Assembly (NCBI GenBank): GCA_036375695.1
Contig: DASVBU010000029.1
Coordinates: forward strand, 1-24,163
Length of the DNA stretch: 24,163 nucleotides
Direction: 5' to 3'
DNA from: ZC4RG35 sp036375695
GTDB taxonomy: Bacteria > Actinomycetota > Acidimicrobiia > Spongiisociales > ZC4RG35
Positions 15,176 through 21,701 of this stretch are shown in pieces (position 1 is the stretch's first letter; each line of letters opens with the position of its first letter). The notes under the pieces were generated by a model. The model did not search any database. It had not been told where the DNA came from and saw only the letters and a list, made by a program, of their open reading frames with translations. Made by a program: the position numbers and the translations under genes.

Positions 15176-15272
15176 GGGAGAAATCCGGGAGGCCGAGCCC
15201 ACGGGGGAGAAATCCGCGAGGCCGAGCCGCGGGGGATGAATCCGGGAGGCCGAGCCCACGGGGGAGAAATCC
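15176..15272. repeat. Tandem 28-29-bp repeat containing GGGGAGAAATCC
   Basis: The unit GGGGAGAAATCCGGGAGGCC followed by GAGCCCACG occurs about 3.4 times, with AGAAATCC (or ATGAATCC) at 15179, 15208, 15236 and 15265. Units differ at a few positions (GCCGCG for GCCCACG). The core is the terminal sequence of the type 2 element, so the array looks like local amplification of that end. It borders the insertion sequence. Confidence 0.8.
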
Positions 15273-15290
15273 ACCTGAAGAACCCGAAAA

Positions 15291-15348
15291 GCCTCCCCCT
15301 TCGGGGTACTCCCCCGCTCCGCCACCGCTCCACGGGGGAGAAATCCGG
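15291..15348. repeat. Type 2 half-element upstream of tRNA-Leu
   Basis: Read on the minus strand it is GGATTTCTCCCCCGTGGAGC, then GGTGGCGGAGCGGGGGAGTA and CCCCGAAGGGG. The terminal stem CTCCCCCG pairs with CGGGGGAG. Together with the tandem array it fills most of the gap between the insertion sequence and the tRNA promoter. Confidence 0.7.
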
Positions 15349-15398
15349 GCCGCGCGGGAGAACCGGGAGACGAACTCATGGGGAAAATGCGGGGCCGA

Positions 15399-15404
15399 TA
15401 GAAT
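15399..15404 (+). promoter_or_regulatory. -10 element for tRNA-Leu
   Basis: TAGAAT lies 15 bases upstream of the mature tRNA 5' end. No convincing -35 sequence is present 17 bases further upstream (TCATGG). Confidence 0.45.
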
Positions 15405-15419
15405 CGGCTCGTTCGACTC

Positions 15420-15506
15420 GCCGGAGTGGCGGAATTGGCAGACGCCCGGGATTCAAAATCCCGTGCCCTTTTGGGCGTGTGGGTTCGAGTCCCACCTCCG
15501 GCACCA
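15420..15506 (+). tRNA. tRNA-Leu (anticodon CAA)
   Basis: A full class II cloverleaf is visible. The acceptor stem GCCGGAG pairs with CTCCGGC, followed by discriminator A and an encoded CCA. The anticodon stem CGGGA/TCCCG has loop TTCAAAA giving anticodon CAA, which reads UUG. A long variable arm follows (GCCC TTTT GGGC), then a T arm with GTGGG TTCGAGT CCCAC. The variable arm and anticodon identify leucine. The 3' CCA directly abuts the stop codon of the convergent ygfZ-like gene. Confidence 0.96.
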
Positions 15507-16304
15507 CTAACCAGGAATCTCGACGACGGTCGCCTCGACACCGCCTACTGACACCGTCGACCCCTGCTCGATCTCGCGTCGCACCATCCCAAGTCCGACC
15601 CGACCGGCGACCGACGTCATCGTTCCCACCTCCTTGTCACCGGCCGTGATCACCGACCCGGCCGGTGCCGGCGCCGCCAGATGCAGGTGCCGGAGGAACC
15701 GGTTGACGTGACCCCGCATGTGAATGCGCCCCACCAACTCCTGACCCAGGAAGCACCCCTTGTCGTAGCGGATCAGCCGATCCGCCTTCCCCGTCTCCTG
15801 GGGGATGGTCCCCTCGTCGACGTCGACACCCCACTTCGGCTCACCAGCCAACACCCGAGCCTCTTCGTATTGCTCCGCCGTCCACTCCGGCAGGTCGGGC
15901 CTCTCCCCCGCTATCAGCGTCCGCGGCATCGTCGACCACGACAGGTCGGCTCGCAGCTCTCCGGAGCGGTCACCGTCCCAGCCCCCACTGCCCTCCCCCG
16001 TGACCAACCAAAGCGGACGGGTTTCGATCTCGATCTCCACATCAACCCGGATCCGATATCGACGGAGGGTCGTGTACAGCTCCTCCCCCCGCCCCGGATC
16101 GGCCACCAACCCGACCAGGTCCTCGCCACGGAGCACCCAGAGCAGATGGTCGAGCTTGCCTCTCGGTGCAAGCAGGAACGACCGGCTCACCTCACCCGGC
16201 GACATCGCCACCAGGTCCTGGCTGAGGATGGCGTCGAGGAACGAGACCGCATCGGGGCCCTCGAACCAGACCAGGTCGGGCGTTGGCGGTGCGATCCAAC
16301 TCAT
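15507..16304 (-). CDS. ygfZ: YgfZ/GcvT-domain folate-binding protein
   Basis: This 265-residue protein belongs to the COG0354 family, tetrahydrofolate-dependent factors that support iron-sulfur cluster enzymes. The signature KGCFLGQE (182-189), with the essential Cys184, is intact and is preceded by TIPQETGKADRLIRYDKG. The N-terminal GcvT-like fold shows FLDAILSQDLVAMSPGE and APRGKLDHLLWVLRG. The ATG at 16304 overlaps the ccdA-like stop as ATGA, so the two form one transcript. The stop codon lies immediately next to the CCA end of tRNA-Leu on the other strand, leaving no room for a separate terminator. Confidence 0.9.
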   Translation of the reverse strand: MSWIAPPTPDLVWFEGPDAVSFLDAILSQDLVAMSPGEVSRSFLLAPRGKLDHLLWVLRGEDLVGLVADPGRGEELYTTLRRYRIRVDVEIEIETRPLWLVTGEGSGGWDGDRSGELRADLSWSTMPRTLIAGERPDLPEWTAEQYEEARVLAGEPKWGVDVDEGTIPQETGKADRLIRYDKGCFLGQELVGRIHMRGHVNRFLRHLHLAAPAPAGSVITAGDKEVGTMTSVAGRVGLGMVRREIEQGSTVSVGGVEATVVEIPG

Positions 16305-17071
16305 ACGGTCGCCAGGTCCTCCAGCCACGGGATGGAGGACATGAAGTTCGTCAGCCAACTGGCAAGGACGTTGAGCTGCCCGGTCAGCATGATCACCCCG
16401 AATCCCGCCAACAGGAGACCCGACGCCACCGCGATCTTCTTGGCGTGGGGCTTGGCCCTCCCGAACAGCTTCATCATCCCCAAGCCCGCGAGCAGGAACG
16501 GGATGCCGAGACCAAGCGAGTAGGCGACCAGCAGGGCCACTCCCCTGCCCAGCGTCTCCTGGGTCCCCGCCGTGGTCAGGATCACCGTGAGCACCGGCCC
16601 GATGCAGGGCGTCCAGGCGAAGGCGAACGCTGCGCCCATGACCGGCGGCGCCCAGCTGCCGAGACGTGACGGACGCACATCGATCCGCCGCTCCCGGCTC
16701 AGTGCAGCCAGCGGGCCGCGATCCGTGACCGCCATCGCCGCCATGAGCAGACCGAAGACGATCACGATCCACCCGGCCACCGTCGTGAGCAGGTTCTTGT
16801 TCCGAATCAGGAGGGAGCTCACCGAGGACGCGGCCGCCCCCAGCGCGGCGAACACCACCGTGAAGCCGCCGATGAAGGCCAGGATCACCCGCAACATCCG
16901 GCCCCGCTCGTACTCACCGCGGTCGAGGTCGGACACCGTGTAGCCGGACATCATCGAGAGGTAGCCGGGCACCAACGGCAGGACACAAGGCGACACGAAC
17001 GAGATCACCCCGGCACCCACCGCCACCGTCAACTGGATGGCGAAACCGGCGGTCTCCACGCCCTCAAACAT
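16301..17071 (-). CDS. ccdA: CcdA/DsbD-type cytochrome c biogenesis membrane protein
   Basis: This 256-residue integral membrane protein has about six transmembrane helices and the two conserved Cys-Pro motifs of the CcdA/DsbD transmembrane family: SPCVLPLVPGYL (Cys29) and WTPCIGPVL (Cys156). The two cysteines shuttle electrons from cytoplasmic thioredoxin across the membrane for cytochrome c maturation or extracytoplasmic thiol reduction. No thioredoxin-like partner gene is seen nearby. The ATG at 17071 follows a -10-like TACCTT by exactly six bases, with no Shine-Dalgarno sequence, suggesting a leaderless mRNA. It is co-transcribed with the YgfZ-like gene. Confidence 0.9.
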   Translation of the reverse strand: MFEGVETAGFAIQLTVAVGAGVISFVSPCVLPLVPGYLSMMSGYTVSDLDRGEYERGRMLRVILAFIGGFTVVFAALGAAASSVSSLLIRNKNLLTTVAGWIVIVFGLLMAAMAVTDRGPLAALSRERRIDVRPSRLGSWAPPVMGAAFAFAWTPCIGPVLTVILTTAGTQETLGRGVALLVAYSLGLGIPFLLAGLGMMKLFGRAKPHAKKIAVASGLLLAGFGVIMLTGQLNVLASWLTNFMSSIPWLEDLATV

Positions 17072-17083
17072 GATGTCAAGGTA
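17072..17083 (-). promoter_or_regulatory. -10 element for leaderless ccdA transcript
   Basis: On the minus strand TACCTT (17083-17078) is followed by GACATC and then the ATG, the same six-base spacing as upstream of mutM and thyX. Confidence 0.5.
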
Positions 17084-17138
17084 CCGGCACGGCGGCGAGT
17101 ATCGGCGCGTCGGAGCATTCCCAGCAGAGCAGCGAGCC

Positions 17139-17157
17139 CCGGAGGAGTGACCTCCGG
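17139..17157. other. 7-bp hairpin in divergent ccdA-MFS spacer
   Basis: CCGGAGG and CCTCCGG pair around the five-base loop AGTGA between two divergently transcribed genes. It may be an operator-like inverted repeat, being upstream of both starts. There is no further support. Confidence 0.3.
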
Positions 17158-17185
17158 AGTCTGTCGTCGGCCGCCGGCCCGTCTA

Positions 17186-17191
17186 TAGCCT
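17186..17191 (+). promoter_or_regulatory. -10-like element for MFS gene
   Basis: TAGCCT, overlapping TATAGC, lies seven bases before the GTG start. No Shine-Dalgarno sequence is visible, so a leaderless or nearly leaderless transcript is plausible. Confidence 0.35.
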
Positions 17192-17198
17192 GACGGCC

Positions 17199-18425
17199 GT
17201 GCGCGGTCGCTTGCTCAGGCTCCTCCTCCCCATCGATCGCTTCACCGCGGCCGATCGCCGCGTGACCGTCACCATCTGGATGGCGGGCCTGGTCCAGGGG
17301 TTCGCCCAGTCGCAGGTGTCGGCCACACTGCCGTTCACACGTGCCGGTCTCGGGCTGACCGAGGCCCAGATGAGCCTCCTCATCGGTCTGGCCCGTCTCG
17401 CCGCGTTCGCCGCCCTCCCGCTGGGCTGGATGGCCGACCGGAGGGGTCGTCGCAGACCCTTCCTCATCGCTGTCGCCCTGGTCCTCGCCGGCGGGGCTCT
17501 CGCCGGCACGGCCGCGTCTGCCTGGCAGTTCGGTTTCCTCCACGCCGTGCTGCGCACGGGCACCGCCACCATGGCGGGCCTCGGCGTCGTCATCCTCGCC
17601 GAGACCGTCTCCCCCACCGTGCGGGCATATGCGATCTCCTTCTATGGCGCCGCGGTGTCGCTGGGCGCGGGGCTCGCCATCCTCGCCCTGCCACTGGCCG
17701 ACGGTGGCGGCGACAACTGGCGTATCTCCCATCTCATCGTCGGTGTCGGCGTCCTGCTCCTGCCGGTGTTGATGCGCAGGGTCCCGGAGACCACCGGTGG
17801 GCATGCCGACATGGGCGACTGGGGTGAGCTCGCCAGAAGCGAGTGGGGCTCCCGGTTCTGGAAGGTCGCCTTCGCCGGGTTCCTCGCCTCGGCCTACGGC
17901 ACCTTCGTCACGTCGTTCACGACGGAGCGCCTCGTCACCCAGCTCGGTCTCGGGACCGACACCACCGTGGCCCTCTTGCTCGCCGGCGGGACGGCCGGCG
18001 GCGCCGGCTTCTTCATCGGCGGGCGGATGGCGGATCATTACGGGCGTCGCGGGACCGCCGTCATCGCCCTGATCGTGGGTCTGCTGGGCGGCATCGCCCT
18101 GTTCACGGTCGAGTCCATCCCCGCCCTGATCCTCGCCGTCTTCATGTCGTCGTTCGGCACCTTCGCCCTGGTCCCTGCCGGAGGTGCACACCGCGCCGAG
18201 CTGTTCCCGCCCGAGTTGCGGTCCCTAGCCGGGACTGCCGCCGCCAACTTCACGCTCGCCGGTGCGTCGGCGGGCCTGTTCGCAGGGACAGCCACCATCG
18301 ACCTGCTCGGGCTCTCCGGGACCGTCTACGTCCTTGCGATCGGTGGCGCGATCGCCGCCGTGGTCACGGCGACTCTCCCCGAGACCCTGCATCGGCCGGC
18401 CACAGGCAGAAGCCTCAAGCCCTGA
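17199..18425 (+). CDS. MFS transporter
   Basis: This 408-residue major facilitator superfamily protein has about 12 hydrophobic segments. Motif A occurs after helix 2 as GWMADRRGRRRP (76-87) and again in the second half as GGRMADHYGRRG, the usual internal duplication. The substrate cannot be read from sequence; a drug or small-metabolite exporter is a common annotation for such proteins. The GTG at 17199 was chosen because it begins the frame just after a -10-like TAGCCT and leaves a short charged N-terminus before helix 1. The last 11 bases overlap the end of the convergent MATE gene. Confidence 0.85.
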   Translation: MRGRLLRLLLPIDRFTAADRRVTVTIWMAGLVQGFAQSQVSATLPFTRAGLGLTEAQMSLLIGLARLAAFAALPLGWMADRRGRRRPFLIAVALVLAGGALAGTAASAWQFGFLHAVLRTGTATMAGLGVVILAETVSPTVRAYAISFYGAAVSLGAGLAILALPLADGGGDNWRISHLIVGVGVLLLPVLMRRVPETTGGHADMGDWGELARSEWGSRFWKVAFAGFLASAYGTFVTSFTTERLVTQLGLGTDTTVALLLAGGTAGGAGFFIGGRMADHYGRRGTAVIALIVGLLGGIALFTVESIPALILAVFMSSFGTFALVPAGGAHRAELFPPELRSLAGTAAANFTLAGASAGLFAGTATIDLLGLSGTVYVLAIGGAIAAVVTATLPETLHRPATGRSLKP

Positions 18426-19725
18426 CGGCTGCCCTCGAGACGGACCTGTACCGCACCAAGAAGACCAGCCCCCTGACCGCGATGAAGGCCCCGAGCGCCC
18501 ACCAGATCCCCGCCAGGCTGTGACGCAGAGGAGACCACCAGAGCAGGGCGACCGTGACCACGTTGCCCAGGGCCGTCGACAGCGCCATGGTCCCGAAAGC
18601 CAGGAGACCGGAGAAGATGCCGTCGCTGGTGAAGACCATCGCCCCCACCGTCAGGATGAGGCCGGCGATGGCCGCCGCCGAGACCGCCAGGTCGGCCACC
18701 CGCGGGTCTTCGGTGAGCAACGCCAGCCCGGGACGGGCCACCACGACGAGCCCGGCCAGGACGACCCCGACCGCCGCCGCCCAACCGAGAAGCCGTCGCA
18801 CCAGGGCGTCGACACCGGAGAGGTCATTCCGGCCTGCTTCTTCACCCACCAGCGCCTGGGCAGAGATCTCCAGGGCGTCGGCGGCCATCATCACCAGGAT
18901 CCACCCCTGAAAGACCAATTGGTGGGCGGCGATCGACTCAGGGCCGAGCCTCGTGGCCGTGGAGGCGGCCACGGCGAACGTCAGCAACAGGAAAGCACTG
19001 CGAACGGTGAGCAGGGCGCCATTGCGACCCAGGGTGAGGATCGCCGGCAGGCTCTCCCGGATCCGACGCGAGAACACCGCCATTCCGCGACGCCGGATCA
19101 GGGCGAAGAACCATGCGGCACCCACCCATTGCGCGGTCGCCGTCGCCACCGCCGCCCCCCGCAATCCCCAGCCGGCCCCGAAGATGAGGAGCGGGTCGAG
19201 GATCAGGTTGACCAGGTTGACCACCACGGCGACCCGGAATGGGGTTCGGGTGTCCTTGTGACCCCGGAACGCCCCATGCCCGGTGAGCACCATGAGCACG
19301 GCCATCGTGGCGAAGGAGCGGATTCGCAGATAGGAGACGGCCAAGTCGGCCACCTCGCCCTCCGCCCCCATCAGGCCCACCAGCGCCGGCGAGAGCCCGA
19401 AGACCAAAGCGGTCATCACCACACCGAGGACTACGACCAGGAAGATCGCCGAGCCGACGAACCCCGCAGCACGCTCCCGATCCCCGAGCCCGAGGGCACG
19501 CGCCACCAGCGGGGTCGTGGCGAAGGCCAGGAAGTTGAACGCGAAGAAGGCGAAGCTGAGGATGGCGGCGTCCACACCCAGGGCGGCCAACTCCTCGGTC
19601 CCCACCCTGGCAACGAAGGCGGTGTCGATCATGGTGAGGAGCGGGTCGATGGCGATGGTGCCGAGGGCGGGGATCGCCAACCCGAAGATGGCGCGATCGG
19701 CGTCCCGCAGACGCACTCGTCTCAC
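18415..19725 (-). CDS. MATE-family efflux transporter (DinF-like)
   Basis: This 436-residue multidrug and toxic compound extrusion protein has about 12 transmembrane helices in two homologous halves. Family-like segments include IPALGTIAIDPLLTMIDTAFVARVG, which places a conserved Asp in helix 1, FGLAIPALG, and HGAFRGHKDTRTPF at the end of the first half. Such proteins use Na+ or H+ gradients to export cationic compounds. The GTG start at 19725 overlaps the endonuclease III stop as GTGA, the overlap seen at other junctions here; longer starts run into nth. An operon with DNA repair fits a DinF-like setting, but the substrate is unknown. Confidence 0.85.
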   Translation of the reverse strand: MRRVRLRDADRAIFGLAIPALGTIAIDPLLTMIDTAFVARVGTEELAALGVDAAILSFAFFAFNFLAFATTPLVARALGLGDRERAAGFVGSAIFLVVVLGVVMTALVFGLSPALVGLMGAEGEVADLAVSYLRIRSFATMAVLMVLTGHGAFRGHKDTRTPFRVAVVVNLVNLILDPLLIFGAGWGLRGAAVATATAQWVGAAWFFALIRRRGMAVFSRRIRESLPAILTLGRNGALLTVRSAFLLLTFAVAASTATRLGPESIAAHQLVFQGWILVMMAADALEISAQALVGEEAGRNDLSGVDALVRRLLGWAAAVGVVLAGLVVVARPGLALLTEDPRVADLAVSAAAIAGLILTVGAMVFTSDGIFSGLLAFGTMALSTALGNVVTVALLWWSPLRHSLAGIWWALGAFIAVRGLVFLVRYRSVSRAAVRA

Positions 19726-20429
19726 AACGGTGGCACTCGCCCGGCGCGGTCGTACCGACCGGGCCAACGGCAGAGCTCGAACAATTCGCACTCGCCACAC
19801 AGCGGGCGGCGCGCATCGCAGATGTCACGGCCGAACTGGATGACCCGCATCGAAATGCCCGACCACTCCTGTTTGGGGTAGAGAGCCCTCAGGTCGAACT
19901 CGATCTTGACCGGGTCCGCCTGGTCGGTGAGCCCGAGACGGTGCGCCACACGCTTCACGTGGGTATCGACGGCGATGGCCGGCTCGTTCCACATCTCGGC
20001 GAGCACCACCGAGGCCGTCTTCCGGCCCACACCCCGCAGCTGCACCAACTCTTCGAGGCTTCTCGGCACCTCGCCGTCGAATTTCGCCACCAGGTCCTGG
20101 GACAGCTCGATGATCGCCTTGGTCTTCTGCCGGTAGAAGCCGGTGGAGTAGACGATCGCCTCCACGTCCCCGGGGTCGGCCCGGGCCAGATCGAGGGGCG
20201 TCGGGTACTTCTCGAAGAGACGGGGCGCCACCCGGTTGACGTTCTCGTCCGTGGTCTGGGCCGACAACACCGTTACGACCAGCAACTGCCAGGCATTCTG
20301 GTAGTCCAGGGCGGTCCCTATCCGCGGATAACGGCGCTTCAGCCGGTTGAGGATCGCCCGGGCGCGCCCACGCTCCGCGGAGGTGGGTATGGATCCGTCG
20401 GCCCTGGCACCCGGCATGACGGGGGCCAT
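19722..20429 (-). CDS. nth: Endonuclease III
   Basis: This 235-residue base-excision repair glycosylase/AP lyase acts on oxidised pyrimidines. The helix-hairpin-helix LRGVGRKTA (131-139) carries catalytic Lys137, and VDTHVKR holds catalytic Asp155. The [4Fe-4S] motif is complete: Cys204-x6-Cys211-x2-Cys214-x5-Cys220. SAQTTDENVN is another family block. The ATG at 20429 lies only 28 bases from the divergent EamA start; an internal Met at residue 5 is an alternative start. The gene is followed directly by the overlapping MATE transporter gene. Confidence 0.95.
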   Translation of the reverse strand: MAPVMPGARADGSIPTSAERGRARAILNRLKRRYPRIGTALDYQNAWQLLVVTVLSAQTTDENVNRVAPRLFEKYPTPLDLARADPGDVEAIVYSTGFYRQKTKAIIELSQDLVAKFDGEVPRSLEELVQLRGVGRKTASVVLAEMWNEPAIAVDTHVKRVAHRLGLTDQADPVKIEFDLRALYPKQEWSGISMRVIQFGRDICDARRPLCGECELFELCRWPGRYDRAGRVPPL

Positions 20430-20457
20430 CGTATTGCGGATCTAACCTGCCCCACTC
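20430..20457. promoter_or_regulatory. 28-bp divergent promoter between nth and EamA gene
   Basis: Only 28 bases separate two opposed start codons. On the plus strand TAACCT (20443-20448) precedes the ATG by nine bases. On the minus strand TAGATC (20444-20439) precedes the nth ATG by nine. The two -10 candidates overlap, so both messages would have almost no leader and polymerases could compete. Confidence 0.4.
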
Positions 20458-21339
20458 ATGTCCCACCCGGCCGCGAGGCGAGCGCTGCTGGCCCTGATCG
20501 CCGCCTCATTCCTGTTCGGCGCCACCTTCGTCGTCATCAAGTCGGCCCTGGACGACATCGACCCGATCGACTTCGTGGCGTGGCGGTTCCTGATCGGAGC
20601 GGTGGCGGCGATGCTCATCGCGTTCCCCAAAGGTCGCGGGATCTGGCGCGACGGCGCGATCACCGGTCTGGCCCTGTTCTCCGGCTACGCCCTGCAGACC
20701 ACCGGTCTCGCCGCCACGTCGGCGTCGAACTCGGCGCTGATCACCGGGATGTACGTCGTGCTGACACCGTTGATCGCAGCGGCGCTGAGCCGGAAGCCCC
20801 CCAACCCCTGGGTGATCACCGCGGCGGCGGCGTCATTCGCCGGCATCTACCTGCTCAGCGACACCGAAGGACTGACCCTGAGCCGGGGAGACCTCCTCAC
20901 CCTCGGCTGTGCCTTCGCTTTCGCGTTCCACATCATCGCCCTCGCCCGCTACGCGCCGAGACATCCGATCGTCCCCTACACCGCAGTGCAGCTGGCGGTG
21001 ACCGCGGCTCTCGCCTTCCCGCTGTCGGCCCTCACCGGGGGCATCGAGCTCCCGACGGCGCCGGTCTGGCCGGCGCTGCTGCTCACCGGGCTCGGCGTGG
21101 GGATCGGGGCGTTCCTGTTGCAGATCTGGGCGCAGACGGTGGTTGGGCCCGGGACCGCGGCAGTCATCCTGGCGGCCGAGCCGGCCTTCGGAGTCGCCAC
21201 CGCATGGGTAGTTCTGGGTGAGCGTCTCGACGCCGCCGGATGGGCCGGGACCGCGCTGGTGGTCTTCGCCATCTTCCTGGTCGTGACCCGCCAGACCGAG
21301 GAGACCTCCACCGCCGAAGCGGTGACCACGGCTCACTGA
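20458..21339 (+). CDS. EamA/DMT-superfamily transporter
   Basis: This 293-residue membrane protein has ten predicted helices formed by two EamA repeats. The first opens with ALIAASFLFGATFVVIKSAL and contains DPIDFVAWRFLIGA; the second ends with AAVILAAEPAFGVATAWVVLGERL, the conserved block in which Glu and Pro recur in this family. Substrates of related proteins are metabolites such as amino acids; none can be assigned here. The ATG is two or three bases from a probable transcription start. The end overlaps the convergent small membrane protein gene by seven bases. Confidence 0.88.
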   Translation: MSHPAARRALLALIAASFLFGATFVVIKSALDDIDPIDFVAWRFLIGAVAAMLIAFPKGRGIWRDGAITGLALFSGYALQTTGLAATSASNSALITGMYVVLTPLIAAALSRKPPNPWVITAAAASFAGIYLLSDTEGLTLSRGDLLTLGCAFAFAFHIIALARYAPRHPIVPYTAVQLAVTAALAFPLSALTGGIELPTAPVWPALLLTGLGVGIGAFLLQIWAQTVVGPGTAAVILAAEPAFGVATAWVVLGERLDAAGWAGTALVVFAIFLVVTRQTEETSTAEAVTTAH

Positions 21340-21653
21340 TCCTGGGTCTCGGGGATGCTCGACTCCGACTCGATGGCGGCGATGGGCTCGCGCCGACGTT
21401 CCTGCACGCGGGCCGCGCGCATCAGGACGCGGATGGCCGCAACGACGATGGCGAGGGCGACGACGAGGATGATGGCCAGTTCGGCGCCCGCGGTGAAGGG
21501 TCGGGGGCAGTTCTCGATGCCGTCGGGGCAAACACCCAGCCCCGACCCGCCGGCCGACAGGTCGACCAGGATGAGGAGTGGGATCGTGGCGATGGCCACG
21601 CCCAACACGGAGAGGATGAGGACCAGGACCCTGATCAGGTTGGGCTTGAGCAC
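21333..21653 (-). CDS. Small two-helix membrane protein, unknown function
   Basis: This 106-residue protein belongs to no family I recognise. Two hydrophobic segments (about residues 8-31 and 57-78) flank a Gly/Ser-rich loop containing CPDGIENC (Cys42, Cys49), which would face outside if the N-terminus is cytoplasmic and could form a disulfide. The tail is charged (RAARVQERRREP) and ends in an acidic stretch. The GTG start is set by a -10-like TACCGT exactly six bases upstream. The frame extends much further upstream, but that part is antisense to thyX and reads as shadow sequence. Confidence 0.6.
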   Translation of the reverse strand: MLKPNLIRVLVLILSVLGVAIATIPLLILVDLSAGGSGLGVCPDGIENCPRPFTAGAELAIILVVALAIVVAAIRVLMRAARVQERRREPIAAIESESSIPETQDQ

Positions 21654-21701
21654 ACCAAGACGGTAACCAGACCCGGCGCCAACCCCGCGTACAATCGCGC
21701 C
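21654..21701. promoter_or_regulatory. Divergent leaderless promoters, small membrane protein / thyX-like gene
   Basis: Minus strand: TACCGT (21665-21660), then CTTGGT, then GTG at 21653. Plus strand: TACAAT (21690-21695), then CGCGCC, then GTG at 21702. Both show exactly six bases between the -10 and the start codon, and no Shine-Dalgarno sequence can fit. The TACAAT element is close to consensus. Confidence 0.6.

Noticed and set aside
15176..15272. Possible CRISPR array
   Set aside because: The units are contiguous 28-29-bp tandem repeats with no unique spacers, and no cas genes are nearby.
15420..15506. tRNA-Leu as an integration (att) site for the nearby mobile element
   Set aside because: The IS110 element inserts in the repeat, no integrase is present, and no duplicated tRNA 3' end was seen.
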